A DNA stretch of 64,000 nt from an uncultured Chlorobiaceae bacterium (GTDB lineage Bacteria; Bacteroidota; Chlorobiia; Chlorobiales; Chlorobiaceae), in the NCBI GenBank assembly GCA_903843305.1, contig CAIMPI010000009.1:1-64000 (forward strand), in the 5' to 3' direction. This document shows, piece after piece, positions 1-9,583 of this stretch. Numbering within the stretch: the stretch's first letter is position 1; each line of letters opens with the position of its first letter. Both the position numbers and the translations under genes were made by a program. Under the pieces are notes generated by a model, which ran no database searches, had not been told where the DNA came from, and saw only the letters and a program-made list of their open reading frames with translations.

Positions 1-2180
1 CTCGGCTGCCATGCTTCAGGCGGAGCAGCTTCCGGTACTCCGGAGGGTGTGTAGCCTAAAGTTCTGCTTTTCGTTTGCGCATGGGGGAGGTAGCTGGCAG
101 CAGAGCGAAGCGGAGTTGCCAGTCGCCGGAAGGGGCGCAAGCTTGCTTTACATTGACGCTCTTGTAGCCAAGTGCGCCATGCTGGCTGCTGCGGCTGAGC
201 GTGCAGAAGCGAAGGCGGTACTCCGCTTTCGCGCAACCTGCTGGCCTGCTTGCTTTCAGCTACAATGAACCGCCCATGCCGCTGCGAGGGGAAGCTGTCA
301 TGCACTGAGCGAAGCGAAGCTGCTGGCTGCCATGCCCCGAAGCTTTGCGGCTGCCACTGGCCTGCCTGCTACTCGATTACTCTGCATTGCCCATGCCGCT
401 GCAAGGCGCCAAAGCAGCAGGCAGTGGAGCTTGCTGCTTTGGCGCTCTTGTACTCAAGGGCGCCATGCTGGCTGCGGCGGCGGTGCGTGCATGAGCGAAG
501 GCGGTACTCCGCTTTCGCGCCAGTCTGCTGGCCTGCTTGCTTGTCTCTTGCATCCTGCTGCCCCTGCCGCTTCAAGTCGCCGAAGCAGCAAGCAGCAGAG
601 CAAAGCGAAGTTGCGGGCTGCGGAGGCGATGAAGCAATGCGGCTGAGCGTGCAGAAGCGAAGGCGGTACCCCGCTTTCGCGCAAACCTGCTGGCCTGCTT
701 GCCTTGCTCTTGCACTATGCTCCCCTGCCGCTGCAAAGAGCCGCTGCAGCAGGCAGTGAAGCGGAGCGGAGTTGCGGGCTGCGGAGGCGGTGAGGCAATG
801 CGGCTTGCCGCTGGCCTGCTACTGAAAACCAAAGCGTTCTTGTACTCAAGTGCGCTTTTCTTCCCATACTGACAGTACTCTGACAAGGCGCTCTGCACGT
901 TCTGGAGCTGGAGCGGGGCGATTCATGGAGCAGCGTGTAGCGTAATCGCGGAGCAGCAGCGAAATGAAGCGAATTCTTCCCGCGCAGGCAGAAGAACGCA
1001 TGCAGTGCGCTGGTGTTGCAGAGGCATTTCGGGCCTGCTGGCAAGCAAAGCGCGCAGAAAGCTCTTCATGCGGCTTTGCGCGGTACTCCGTGCAGTGCGG
1101 CCATGCTATCATGCGGAGCAGCTTCCGGTACTCCGGAGGGTGCGGAGCTAAAGTTCTTCTCTTCGTTTGCGCATGGGGGAGGCGGCTGGCAGCAGAGCGA
1201 AGCGGAGTTGCCAGTCGCCGGAGGAGGCGCAAGCTTGCTTTATATTGGCGCTCTTGTACTCAAGTGCGCCATGCTGGATGGTGCTGCGGGCGTGCATGAG
1301 CGAAGGCGGCACTCCGCTTTCGCGGAAGATGTTGGCCTGCTTCTGCTTTGCTCTTGCTCCATGCAGCCCATGCCCGGAGCAGCATGCAGTGAAGCGAAGC
1401 GGAGTTGCAGGCTGCGGAGGCGGTGAGGCAATGCGGCTTGCCGATGGCCTGCTACTGAAAACCAAAGCGCTCTTGTACCCAAGGGCGCTTTTCTTCCCAT
1501 GCTTTCGGATCACTGATAAGGCGCTCTGCACGTTCTGGAGCCGGAGCGGGTCGATTCATGGAGCAGCGTGTAGCGTACTCGCGGAGCAGCAGCGGAATGA
1601 AGCGATATCTTCCCGCGCAGGCAGAAGAACGCATGCAGTGCGGCGGTTTTGCAGTGGCATTTCTGGCCTGCAGCAAGCGAAGCGCGCAGAAAGCTCATGC
1701 AGCGGTGCGCTGTACTCGGCGCTCGGCTGCCATGCTTCGGGCGGAGCAGCTTCCGGTACTCCGGAGGGTGCGGAGCTATAGTTCTTCTTTTCGTTTGCGC
1801 ATACGGGAGGCGGCGCAAGTTTCCTTTACATTGACGCTCTTGTACTCAAGGGCGGCATGGTGGGTGGTGCTGCTGGCGTGCAGAAGCGAAGGAGGTACTC
1901 CGCTTTCGCGCAACCTGCTGGCCTGCGCTTGCATGGCTCTTGCATCATGCTGCCCCTGCCGCTGCGAGTTGCCAAAGCAGCAAGCAGCAGAGCAAAGCGG
2001 AGTTGCTGGATGCGGAGGCGATGAGGCAAGGCGGCTGCAGATGGCCTGCTTGCAAGCGAAGCGCGGAGACGCTCTTCCTGCGGCTTTGCGCGGTACTCCG
2101 TGCAGTGCGGCCATGCTATCATGCGGAGCAGTGCAGTACTCGGCGCTGTGGAGCCAGAATAACTTCAGGTCGTTACAAAA
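1..2180. repeat. GC-rich block of imperfect hairpins with GTACTC apices
   Basis: I see no credible gene in this 2.2 kb. It is a mosaic of short phrases that recur with variation. Most phrases centre on an imperfect palindrome whose four-base loop is TACT flanked by a G-C, for example at 36-39, 219-222, 451-454, 505-508, 843-846, 1084-1087, 1129-1132, 1257-1260, 1757-1760, 1843-1846, 1896-1899, 2094-2097 and 2137-2140. The arms differ from copy to copy (CTTCCGG with CCGGAGG; GGCGCTCTTG with CAAGGGCGCC; GCGAAGGCGG with CCGCTTTCGC) but keep pairing, and many of the imperfect pairs are G-T. Long open frames here have Cys/Ala/Arg-rich translations unlike real proteins. Confidence 0.8.
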
Positions 2181-2252
2181 CCCTCATGGATGAACATATC
2201 AACCCCATTTCTCTGACGTTATTTTCGTAGATTTCGCTTTGCCAATCAACCG

Positions 2253-2792
2253 ATGAAAGTAATGAAGATCAAGGCTGCATTTATCGCGCTTTTGCTGCTT
2301 GCGCCCGTCCCTGTTATGGCTGAAAGCTTCAAAGCCAAGGGAACCGTGGATGTATATTTTTCTCCTCTTGGTGGTACCACTGTTGCGGTTGTCAAGGAGA
2401 TCAACGCGGCAAAGAGTGAGATACTCATTCAAGCGTATTCATTCACCTCAGCGCCAATTGCCAAGGCTCTCGTTAATGCGCAAAAAAGAGGGGTGAAGAT
2501 CGTTGCTGTACTCGACAAAAGCTAGCGCTCTGAAAAGTACACCGAAGCTGACTTTATCGCTCATGCCGGTATTCCGGTTTCCATCGATGCAGCGCACGCC
2601 ATAGCGCACAATAAGATTATCATCATCGACCGGGCAACGTTGATTTCGGGCTCGTTCAACTTTACAAAAGCAGCCGAGGAAAAGAACGCTGAGAACCTGC
2701 AGATTCTGAAGGGCAACGCTCCGCTGGTTGAGCGGTACATTCAGAACTTTGAAGAACACAAAGGGCACTCTCAAGAGTACAGTGGGAAGTGA
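2253..2792 (+). pseudogene. PLD-family nuclease interrupted by an in-frame TAG
   Basis: The gene opens with a signal peptide (hydrophobic residues about 6-23, ending VMA). The product would be a secreted or periplasmic single-HKD phospholipase D-type nuclease of the Nuc type. A TAG at 2523-2525 ends the first 90 codons. Reading through it, the same frame continues another 88 codons to TGA at 2790-2792 and carries the full HKD signature (HNKIIIID followed by SGSFNFTKAAEEKNAENL). Total length of about 180 residues fits small Nuc-type enzymes. A CAG (Gln) to TAG change explains it. Without suppression the truncated product lacks the catalytic motif, so I call it a pseudogene; a sequencing error or a young mutation is also possible. 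Confidence 0.8.
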
Positions 2793-2921
2793 CTTTTGAC
2801 GGCTTGCATTCCTTGCACGGCACAAAACCTTCCATTATTCCGTCTTCTCTTGAGTGGCTCTTCTTTACCTTTTTCGCATATTGTGATGCTACTATGATTT
2901 TGAAAACTATCACTCTTAACG

Positions 2922-3374
2922 ATGAGACTTTCCCGAATACATTCTAACGCTGTCCTGGAATTTTACACGGCTGATGAAACGACATCGCTTGAGCTGCCTT
3001 TGTTTGCTGCTGGGGTGGCTGCGGGTTTTCCTTCGCCTGCTGAGGATTATGTTGAGATTGCCCTGGATTTGAAAAAGGAGTTGGTGAAGCATCCTGCGGC
3101 GACGTTTTTCGCTCGGGTGAAAGGTAGCTCTATGATTGATGCTGGTATTGAGGATGGGGATTTACTGGTGATTGATAAGGCACTTGATGCCAAGGATGGT
3201 GATATTGCGGTGTGCTTTATTGATGGTGAATTTACGGTTAAGCGTCTTTCGGTGCGGGATGATGGCGTCTACCTCGTTCCGGCAAATGCTGAGTTTAAGC
3301 CGATACGGATTACTGAAGAGAATGACTTTTTGGTGTGGGGGATCGTCGCTTATGTGATCCACAAACCGCGATAG
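2922..3374 (+). CDS. umuD: UmuD-like SOS mutagenesis protease subunit
   Basis: This 150-residue protein resembles UmuD, the self-cleaving accessory subunit of DNA polymerase V. The cleavage region is Ala34-Gly35 followed by FPSPAEDY, matching the family pattern. The Ser/Lys dyad would be Ser70 in KGSSM and Lys107 in TVKRL; the 37-residue spacing equals that of E. coli Ser60/Lys97. The protein should bind RecA filaments after DNA damage, cleave itself and activate the polymerase encoded next. umuC starts 17 bases after its stop, so they form an operon. I could not identify a LexA site upstream with confidence. Confidence 0.93.
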   Translation: MRLSRIHSNAVLEFYTADETTSLELPLFAAGVAAGFPSPAEDYVEIALDLKKELVKHPAATFFARVKGSSMIDAGIEDGDLLVIDKALDAKDGDIAVCFIDGEFTVKRLSVRDDGVYLVPANAEFKPIRITEENDFLVWGIVAYVIHKPR

Positions 3375-3391
3375 CGTTGGAGGGCTCACCT

Positions 3392-4666
3392 GTGTTTGCT
3401 CTGGTTGACTGCAACAACTTTTATGCTTCTTGTGAGCGGGTGTTCGATCCGGCGTTGCGGACTCGTCCGGTGGTGGTGTTGTCGAACAATGACGGCTGCA
3501 TTATTGCCCGATCTGAGGAAGCCAAAGCGCTTGGCATCAAAATGGGCACTCCGGTGTTCAAATGCAGGGATGTGCTTCGTCGGTACAAGGTGGCGGTCTT
3601 TTCGTCGAACTATCAGTTGTATGGTGATATGTCGTCACGCGTGATGATGACGCTGGCGGCTCTTGCTCCTGACATTGAACTCTATTCCATTGATGAAGCC
3701 TTTCTCGACATGAGCAGTTTTGGGCGGTTTGACCTGGCAGAGTATGCGCGCCTTATCCGTCGGACAGTCAGGCAGCATACTGGCATTCCGGTTTGCGTCG
3801 GTATGGCGCCAACCAAGACGCTTGCCAAAGTTGCAAATCGCCTGGCGAAAAAGAATCCGCATTATCTGGGTGTTTGCCTTCTGAACAGCGATGAGGCCAT
3901 TCGCTCCGCGCTTGCCGCCACCAAGGTTGAGGATATCTGGGGTATTGGTCGGCAGTTAAGCAAGCTGCTGTATGCACGCAACATCAACACCGCTGCTGAT
4001 CTGGCGGCGGCCCCTGCGCCCTGGGTGCGCAAGCATCTGCACATCACCGGCGCAAAGGTGCAGGCGGAACTCAATGGCACTTCATGCTTGCCGATGGAGC
4101 TTGTCAGACCTGCAAAGCAAAGCATCTGCACATCACGATCTTTCGGAAAGAGTGTGACGACATGGGACGAGTTACATCAGGCGGTTGCAACCTTTGCGGG
4201 CAAGTGCGCGGTGAAGCTGCGCAAGGAACAGGCGGTTGCGTCGATGCTGACGCTCTTTATCGGCACAAGCCCGTTTGATGATCAACAGGCACGATACTGG
4301 GGCACGAAAACCATTTCTTTACAGTACCCGACTCAAGACACCATGACGCTGACTCGTGCGGCTCAATCGCTGCTGGATGTGCTCTTTCGGGGCGGCTATG
4401 CTTACAAGAAAGCAGGGGTTATTGTAAGTGAACTTTCGCCGGCTGCGTTGGCTGGCAAGACTCTTTCGCTCTTTGCTGATGAAGCGGCGGCTGACAGTGA
4501 GCAGAGCAAAAAGCTGATGCGGGTTATGGATGGCATTAATGAGCGGTATGGGCGCGGTGCGGTGCGCCTTGCTTCGGAAAATGCCGGGAGCTGGCAGCCT
4601 AATCAGGATAGGCTTTCGCCTTGCTATACGACGCGGTGGAGTGATATTATCGAGGTAACGGGGTGA
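3392..4666 (+). CDS. umuC: UmuC-like Y-family DNA polymerase (Pol V catalytic subunit)
   Basis: The 424-residue product is a Y-family translesion polymerase. The N-terminal palm has LVDCNNFYASCERVF with the first metal-binding Asp, and YSIDEAFLDM near residue 100 with the catalytic Asp-Glu pair. A helix-hairpin-helix (EDIWGIGRQLSKLL) and the UmuC-type little finger with RSFGKSVT follow. The open frame extends to an ATG at 3335 inside umuD, but I chose the GTG at 3392: it follows a GGAGG ribosome site by about 8 bases and gives the standard VFALVDCNNFYA start. With UmuD it bypasses lesions at the cost of mutation. Confidence 0.95.
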   Translation: MFALVDCNNFYASCERVFDPALRTRPVVVLSNNDGCIIARSEEAKALGIKMGTPVFKCRDVLRRYKVAVFSSNYQLYGDMSSRVMMTLAALAPDIELYSIDEAFLDMSSFGRFDLAEYARLIRRTVRQHTGIPVCVGMAPTKTLAKVANRLAKKNPHYLGVCLLNSDEAIRSALAATKVEDIWGIGRQLSKLLYARNINTAADLAAAPAPWVRKHLHITGAKVQAELNGTSCLPMELVRPAKQSICTSRSFGKSVTTWDELHQAVATFAGKCAVKLRKEQAVASMLTLFIGTSPFDDQQARYWGTKTISLQYPTQDTMTLTRAAQSLLDVLFRGGYAYKKAGVIVSELSPAALAGKTLSLFADEAAADSEQSKKLMRVMDGINERYGRGAVRLASENAGSWQPNQDRLSPCYTTRWSDIIEVTG

Positions 4667-5486
4667 TATGGTGGAGAGCGGGGGTGTGGTGGTCATGTGC
4701 GGTGTGGTGGGGATGGGCGTTGTTGAGGGAAGACGGTAGGCTGATTTGGCGGGAATATTCACCAATAACCTTATCTGGTTTATCATTCAAACAGCGAAGT
4801 GGCTGCCTTTTATTCGTTAAAAAAAGAAACTTGATGAGCCTTCTCTTTTTAAATCTTTCCTGAATTCACTCCGATTTATTCAGAATGAGAAATCTGCCTA
4901 ACTCGCCGTTCCACCATGATCGCAGCAATGGATTTGTATGACATATATTTCTGAAAGAAGAAGTGTTGTTTCTCGTTAATCCTAAAATCAATATCTGTAT
5001 TACCATAGGCTTCAGATATAGAAGACAGATTTGTCATACTGATAGTACGAAACCAGATCCTTTACATTTGCATGACTACTGAATACTCTATCGAGAAGGA
5101 TCTGATTGATAAAATTGTAATATCGAAAACATAATATTCATTTATCTTTTTTGAAATACACCGCGCGATGGGGCATTTTTAAGACCTAAATTGATCGATG
5201 AGCAATGAAAAAGAGCTTTAACCCAATGGGTTAAGAGCACTATGACAGATAATGCAAGCTATAACGATCACAAAAATAAACACTTAAGGTTTTTAATTTT
5301 TCAGCTAATCTTGGATGAATCGCTCAACTTAGGTAAAAATTTCTTTTCTTCTTTGGGTCGGGCTTGCAGGCTCTTTGACACAGCTTTGGTTTTAGTCTTG
5401 GCTTGTGGTGCTTTAGCAATGTGCCTGCAAATGCCTTGAGATTCATAGTTTTTAATCGTATTTGACTTCAATTTTATTCTTCTGCT
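4667..5486. other. 820-bp intergenic region between umuC and the R-M cassette
   Basis: The first 80 bases are G-rich on the plus strand; the rest is AT-rich. A 53-codon open frame lies on the minus strand (5037 down to 4876), but I recognise nothing in it and do not call it a gene. A perfect hairpin TTAACCC-AAT-GGGTTAA occupies 5218-5234 without a T-run on either side. Base composition changes here from the umuDC style to the AT-rich style of the following cassette, so this is probably an island boundary. Confidence 0.5.
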
Positions 5487-7256
5487 TCAAACAATCCATG
5501 TTGCGTATCTATTTTTTTTTACTTCATAAACTTTTGGTAATTCAACAGTACCCTCTGTTTCGGAGAAAAGTCTTGTCTTTCCCGTACAAAAAACTTTCCA
5601 ATTCGTTTGGTCGGATTTTATGAAAATGAAATAATCCAACTTGTCAATTTCAAGTTGTTGTATGTTCTCGATAGTAAATTTACTGTTAGCCCAAAAACCG
5701 ACTCCAATTTTGAAAACTTGAGGGGCTTCTTCGTCAAAGCGACTTAAAAATTTTTCAATTGATTCCTTATAAGGTTTTTCTGTTTTATATTTCGCAAGTT
5801 CTTTTATTTCTCCTTGTATTGAAGCAGTAGAAAATTTCCCTTTGTTTTCTTGCAATGCTGAATGAGATTTTGGCAAATAAGAAATAATGTCAATATATCT
5901 GCGCTGCTGCCGTCTTCCTGTTCCTGCTTCTGCTAAAACAACTCTATCGCCTTGTGCACCAGGGTAACTTACTGCAATAAGTTTGTAACCATTTTGGCGT
6001 AAAACATTGTGAACGGAAATATATGTAATATCATCTTCGTCAAAAACAGTCCTGTCTTGTATAGGGGTTATGGTAGGGAACTTTGAAAAATCATTTGATA
6101 CGCTAAATTTTTTCCAAATAAATTTTATTCGTGTTCTACCTTGGGTGTCAGTAATGTGTAATTGCTTTGAAAATTTAAAAACTGTCCGCAATGCTTTATT
6201 GAGTGTGAAGAAGTTTTCTTGCAAAAAATTGCTCAAATCAATTTCAATGGATTCGCTTTTACTGCCTTTGTATTGGTTGCTGAGTTCTACAAATTTTTCA
6301 TTTTTAATTGTTCCTGAACCAAGTAAAAAGCAATGCAAAAAATCGCTTGCGGTTTCTAACCCATTTTGTTTTAAGTAATCAGTAATCTCATTTTCTTTGG
6401 GTGTATCCTTATACCATGCAGTGTTCTTTTTATCAAACAACATTTTTGCAATTGTGTTGTCGCAAATTGTTCCATAATAAGCTAACATACCTCTTTCAGG
6501 GTCCATCGCATGACCGAAACGATTTATTTTTAAATGAAATTCTTTATTAACTTCTTTCCATTCTGTCCGAGAAGTATTTTGTTTTTTTATATCAGGAAGG
6601 GTAAATGATTTTAATTTTTCAAGCCATTCAGGGAACCCTTTTTCTTTTACCAATTCATTTTCAAAATCTACAAGCCATTTTGAAAAATTAATTTTTCCCG
6701 CCGAAACAAAATTTAAAAGTTGTTTCAAAAATGAAACCAGAGTTTTCACTTCGGCTGGACAACTCATAAAATTTGGATTTACAATAACATTTCCTTTCTC
6801 ATCACATGGCCAATCAAAATGAAAAGCAAGTTTGCCGAATTTATCATAAATGGCTTTGTAGGATGTTAGGTAATTAAATTTTGTGTTGCCACCGTGTGCA
6901 CTCTGCGAAGTTTTATTAATAGGTGAAAGTTTACCGTATATGCAATTATTTTCTGTTGATGCTACTATTCCATCAAAGCGTTGTAATTCGTGGTCTTCCG
7001 TAAATACTGCAGTTGACATTTCAAGTTGAAAAAGCGGGTACTCAATTGCGTCTTCAACTATGGTTATTAAAATGTCAGGGTCTTTGAGATAAACAACGGG
7101 TGCAATAAGTTTGGAGTATAAAGCAAAATTACCTGTTAGTTTAATAAGTTTGATTTCAAAAAGTTTCTTTTTGAAAGAATCTGTTTGTTCTAAAATAGGT
7201 TTGATAAAGTGAGCCGCTTGCTCTAAGCACTCAAAATATATTCTTACTTCTTTCAT
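5487..7256 (-). CDS. Probable restriction endonuclease of the R-M cassette (family not recognised)
   Basis: A 589-residue protein that I do not recognise by family. It is the last gene of a three-gene minus-strand run after two DNA methyltransferases and shares one base with the stop of the gene before it, which suggests translational coupling. A possible nuclease core is KDPDILITIVED (Asp61) followed by FQLEMS (Glu79), a loose PD-(D/E)xK-like arrangement with Ser in place of Lys. A second candidate, AEVKTL, lies further on. The frame is AT-rich and rich in Lys, Asn, Phe and Ile, like the methyltransferases and unlike the flanking chromosome, which points to transfer as a unit. The restriction role rests mainly on context. 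Confidence 0.55.
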   Translation of the reverse strand: MKEVRIYFECLEQAAHFIKPILEQTDSFKKKLFEIKLIKLTGNFALYSKLIAPVVYLKDPDILITIVEDAIEYPLFQLEMSTAVFTEDHELQRFDGIVASTENNCIYGKLSPINKTSQSAHGGNTKFNYLTSYKAIYDKFGKLAFHFDWPCDEKGNVIVNPNFMSCPAEVKTLVSFLKQLLNFVSAGKINFSKWLVDFENELVKEKGFPEWLEKLKSFTLPDIKKQNTSRTEWKEVNKEFHLKINRFGHAMDPERGMLAYYGTICDNTIAKMLFDKKNTAWYKDTPKENEITDYLKQNGLETASDFLHCFLLGSGTIKNEKFVELSNQYKGSKSESIEIDLSNFLQENFFTLNKALRTVFKFSKQLHITDTQGRTRIKFIWKKFSVSNDFSKFPTITPIQDRTVFDEDDITYISVHNVLRQNGYKLIAVSYPGAQGDRVVLAEAGTGRRQQRRYIDIISYLPKSHSALQENKGKFSTASIQGEIKELAKYKTEKPYKESIEKFLSRFDEEAPQVFKIGVGFWANSKFTIENIQQLEIDKLDYFIFIKSDQTNWKVFCTGKTRLFSETEGTVELPKVYEVKKNRYATWIV

Positions 7257-8386
7257 TATCCTTTTTGTAAAGTTATTAAATGTTCTTTCTTCCCTTTCTG
7301 TGCATATGAAGGGTTAAAAATCCTTGAATGACCTGATAAATCAGAGGATAAAATTTTATTCACTTTAAACCCAATTCTCGGTGCAAATTCGGAAATTTCC
7401 TTTTCAATTTTTATCAATTTTTTATTAATCACACTGTCGCCAATGACAATAAATGCAAGTTTATCGGGTTTTAAAACTCGGTGCATTTCTATAAAACACT
7501 TTGTTAAATCATCATTCCATTTTTCGGGTTTCTCTTTTAAGCTTGAATACTCACGCCTTGAACCTATTTCATTATATTGTGCAAACTTAACATCAAGGTC
7601 AAGCCAGCGTTTACGGAACTTATGATACAAATAGTAATCGTATGTATTCGCGTAAGGAGGTGAAGTAATAATTAAATCAATAGAATTGTCTGCGATGAAA
7701 TCTAAATTTCTACTGTCGGCATTGTAAATATTTAATTCTGTTTTGTCGCTAATGATCTTTGAGAACTCAACCATTCGCGAATTGTACTCTGTCGTTTTTT
7801 TGCAAAATTGTTCAAGAGTAAAACAGTTTTGAATATTTTTTTCTACTGCAGCAAATCTTGTATCACTGTCTTGATTTGAAACTCTAACAATTATGGATGA
7901 CAAAACAATTTTTAAAAAGTCAGCAATGTCTTTGTCTTTTTGTTTATGGATTTCATTTAAAAGAAATGTAATTTCTTCTGAAACATTTTTTTGAAACCAA
8001 TGGTCAGAACCTTCAATTTCTTTTATTTTAATTTCTGGTCGCTGCCCTAATTTCCATCTGAAAATTTCATCTTGAATGTTTTCAATAAATTTACCAATTG
8101 TCTTGAATTGTAATGGTGAAAGTGAAGTTGCCTTCACTTTTGAAAGTAAAGTTGATAACCCATTGACATCTACACCTATGGCGTTAACACCATAAATTCT
8201 TGCCTCAACAAGTGTAGTTCCTGATCCACAAAATGGGTCAAGGATTATTTGCCCTTTTACTGCGTATTGTTGTAAAATTCTTTTTGGTAATTGCGGTGGA
8301 AACTTTGCAGGATATGGATGCAAAGAGTGAGAGAGATACGAAGTATCTTCACCACCAAAATCAAATTCTGCTGCTGTCTTAATCAT
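7256..8386 (-). CDS. DNA methyltransferase (N4-cytosine/N6-adenine type)
   Basis: A 376-residue amino-methyltransferase. HPYPAKFPPQLPKRIL is followed by the SAM-binding motif DPFCGSGTTLVEA and an acidic IGVDVN turn near residues 50-80. The catalytic motif IV, ITSPPYANTYDYY, comes about 170 residues later, with VLKPDKLAFIVIGDS behind it. The SPPY form fits N4-cytosine or N6-adenine methylation of DNA. It overlaps the upstream methyltransferase by four bases (ATGA) and the downstream gene by one base. Two non-identical methyltransferases beside one nuclease are typical of systems that recognise an asymmetric site and need one enzyme per strand. Confidence 0.88.
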   Translation of the reverse strand: MIKTAAEFDFGGEDTSYLSHSLHPYPAKFPPQLPKRILQQYAVKGQIILDPFCGSGTTLVEARIYGVNAIGVDVNGLSTLLSKVKATSLSPLQFKTIGKFIENIQDEIFRWKLGQRPEIKIKEIEGSDHWFQKNVSEEITFLLNEIHKQKDKDIADFLKIVLSSIIVRVSNQDSDTRFAAVEKNIQNCFTLEQFCKKTTEYNSRMVEFSKIISDKTELNIYNADSRNLDFIADNSIDLIITSPPYANTYDYYLYHKFRKRWLDLDVKFAQYNEIGSRREYSSLKEKPEKWNDDLTKCFIEMHRVLKPDKLAFIVIGDSVINKKLIKIEKEISEFAPRIGFKVNKILSSDLSGHSRIFNPSYAQKGKKEHLITLQKG

Positions 8387-9522
8387 GCTTTTGATTTTCT
8401 AAAAACTACAATGAAAGAACAATTTTGATTTACATAAAATACAGATGGATAACCCAACAGAACTAAACGCCTTTGACCTGTTTGGTCCCAAATAATTAAG
8501 TCGTGATAAAGCCAACCTGCTTCTTGTCCAACTGATGCAAGGTCTGAATGAAAAGGTATATAGGGGATTTTGTTTTTTGTGTCACGGTAATCTTTTACAA
8601 CCCAACATGAGTATCCCCCTGGCTTTGTTATTTCAAAATTGTCTTGGAGAATTTTCTTTATGCCTTTCAGAAAATCTTTGTAAGGCAAATTTCCAAAGTC
8701 ATGTTCATGTTCACTATATTGTTTAACTGTGCTGTTGTTTTCGTGTTCAATAATAGATGTCTTGTGAACTGTGGCTCTATCCTTCAATGATTTTTGAATA
8801 AAATCTGCATACGGTGGCGAAGTTACAGTAAGTTGAATTATATCTTTACGAATATGCTGCAGCATATTTCGGCAATCATCATTTATAATTTTGTAACCCT
8901 TATCGTTTGTAAAAAGCCCTTGAACTTCATGCAACCATTGTTCAGCAAGTCGAGCAAATTTTGGATTTAATTCAATTCCTACTCCGTGTCTTTCATGAGC
9001 TTGTGCTGCGATTATTGTTGAACCAATTCCTAAAAATGGGTCAAACACTGTGTCGCCAATTGCTGAATACATTTTAATAAGTCGTTCCGCAAGTTTTATC
9101 GGATACACCGCACCATGTTCTAATTGATATTTGTTTCTCGGAGAAGAAAGGTCATTCCAAACTGTATTAAGAATTTCAGTTTCGTTAATAACATTCTTTG
9201 AAAGTAAAGCCCACTCGCTTGGTGTTAGATTGTTAAAACCTGGTTTTGATTTCTTTTCCTTTTTTTCAATTTCTCTGTTTACTAAATATGGAGCGTCAGG
9301 TTCCAAAACTACATTGGTTTTTCCGTTGTGTTCATGTCGGATTTTTTCAACGAAACTGTCCCAAATATCATTTTTAATTATTCGTCTTGCTCCACCAATT
9401 TTTACAGATGGAATAACATCTTTAGAAATGTATCTTTTTACAGAAACCTCAGAAACCTTTAAAAGCTCTGATGCTTCTTTTATAGTCAAGAGTTCTTCTT
9501 GAGAGTCAATTGTTTGTTTCAT
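8383..9522 (-). CDS. HTH-domain DNA methyltransferase, first gene of the R-M operon
   Basis: A 379-residue fusion. Residues about 10-58 form an excisionase/MerR-type helix-turn-helix (LLTIKEASELLKVSEVSVKRYI, then the VKIGGARRI wing). The methyltransferase part has the SAM motif VFDPFLGIGSTIIAAQA with GIELNPKFARLAEQW, and the catalytic VTSPPYADFIQ about 80 residues later. It would protect one strand of the recognition site. Because it carries its own DNA-binding domain and is transcribed first, it is a natural candidate for self-regulation of the operon: a symmetric array of four 7-bp boxes lies 14-61 bases upstream of its start codon. Confidence 0.88.
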   Translation of the reverse strand: MKQTIDSQEELLTIKEASELLKVSEVSVKRYISKDVIPSVKIGGARRIIKNDIWDSFVEKIRHEHNGKTNVVLEPDAPYLVNREIEKKEKKSKPGFNNLTPSEWALLSKNVINETEILNTVWNDLSSPRNKYQLEHGAVYPIKLAERLIKMYSAIGDTVFDPFLGIGSTIIAAQAHERHGVGIELNPKFARLAEQWLHEVQGLFTNDKGYKIINDDCRNMLQHIRKDIIQLTVTSPPYADFIQKSLKDRATVHKTSIIEHENNSTVKQYSEHEHDFGNLPYKDFLKGIKKILQDNFEITKPGGYSCWVVKDYRDTKNKIPYIPFHSDLASVGQEAGWLYHDLIIWDQTGQRRLVLLGYPSVFYVNQNCSFIVVFRKSKA

Positions 9523-9535
9523 ACAACATTAATTA

Positions 9536-9583
9536 AGTATCATTAAGTATCACTACCGCAAAGTTATGATACTAATTGATACT
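9536..9583. promoter_or_regulatory. Four-box symmetric operator upstream of the R-M operon
   Basis: Two copies of AGTATCA (9536-9542 and 9546-9552) face two copies of TGATACT (9567-9573 and 9577-9583). Within each arm the boxes start exactly 10 bp apart, about one helical turn, and the whole array is symmetric about 9559.5. It ends 14 bp before the first methyltransferase start codon. This is the geometry expected for cooperative binding of a dimeric regulator over a promoter. The HTH domain on the adjacent methyltransferase is the likeliest ligand; that is inference. Confidence 0.75.

Noticed and set aside
1-2180. CRISPR array
   Set aside because: The repeated phrases vary in length and sequence, spacing is irregular, and there are no constant repeats with unique spacers. 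No cas gene is present.
1-2230. Several open frames of 60-211 codons on both strands in the repeat block
   Set aside because: All strands and frames are open because of high GC and few stops. The translations are Cys/Ala/Arg/Gln-rich repeats without domains or ribosome sites.
4663-4863. 66-codon frame after umuC
   Set aside because: Overlaps the umuC stop, Trp/Arg-rich G-repeat translation, no ribosome site.
5242-5439. 65-codon plus-strand frame
   Set aside because: AT-rich spacer, no ribosome site, no recognisable domain.
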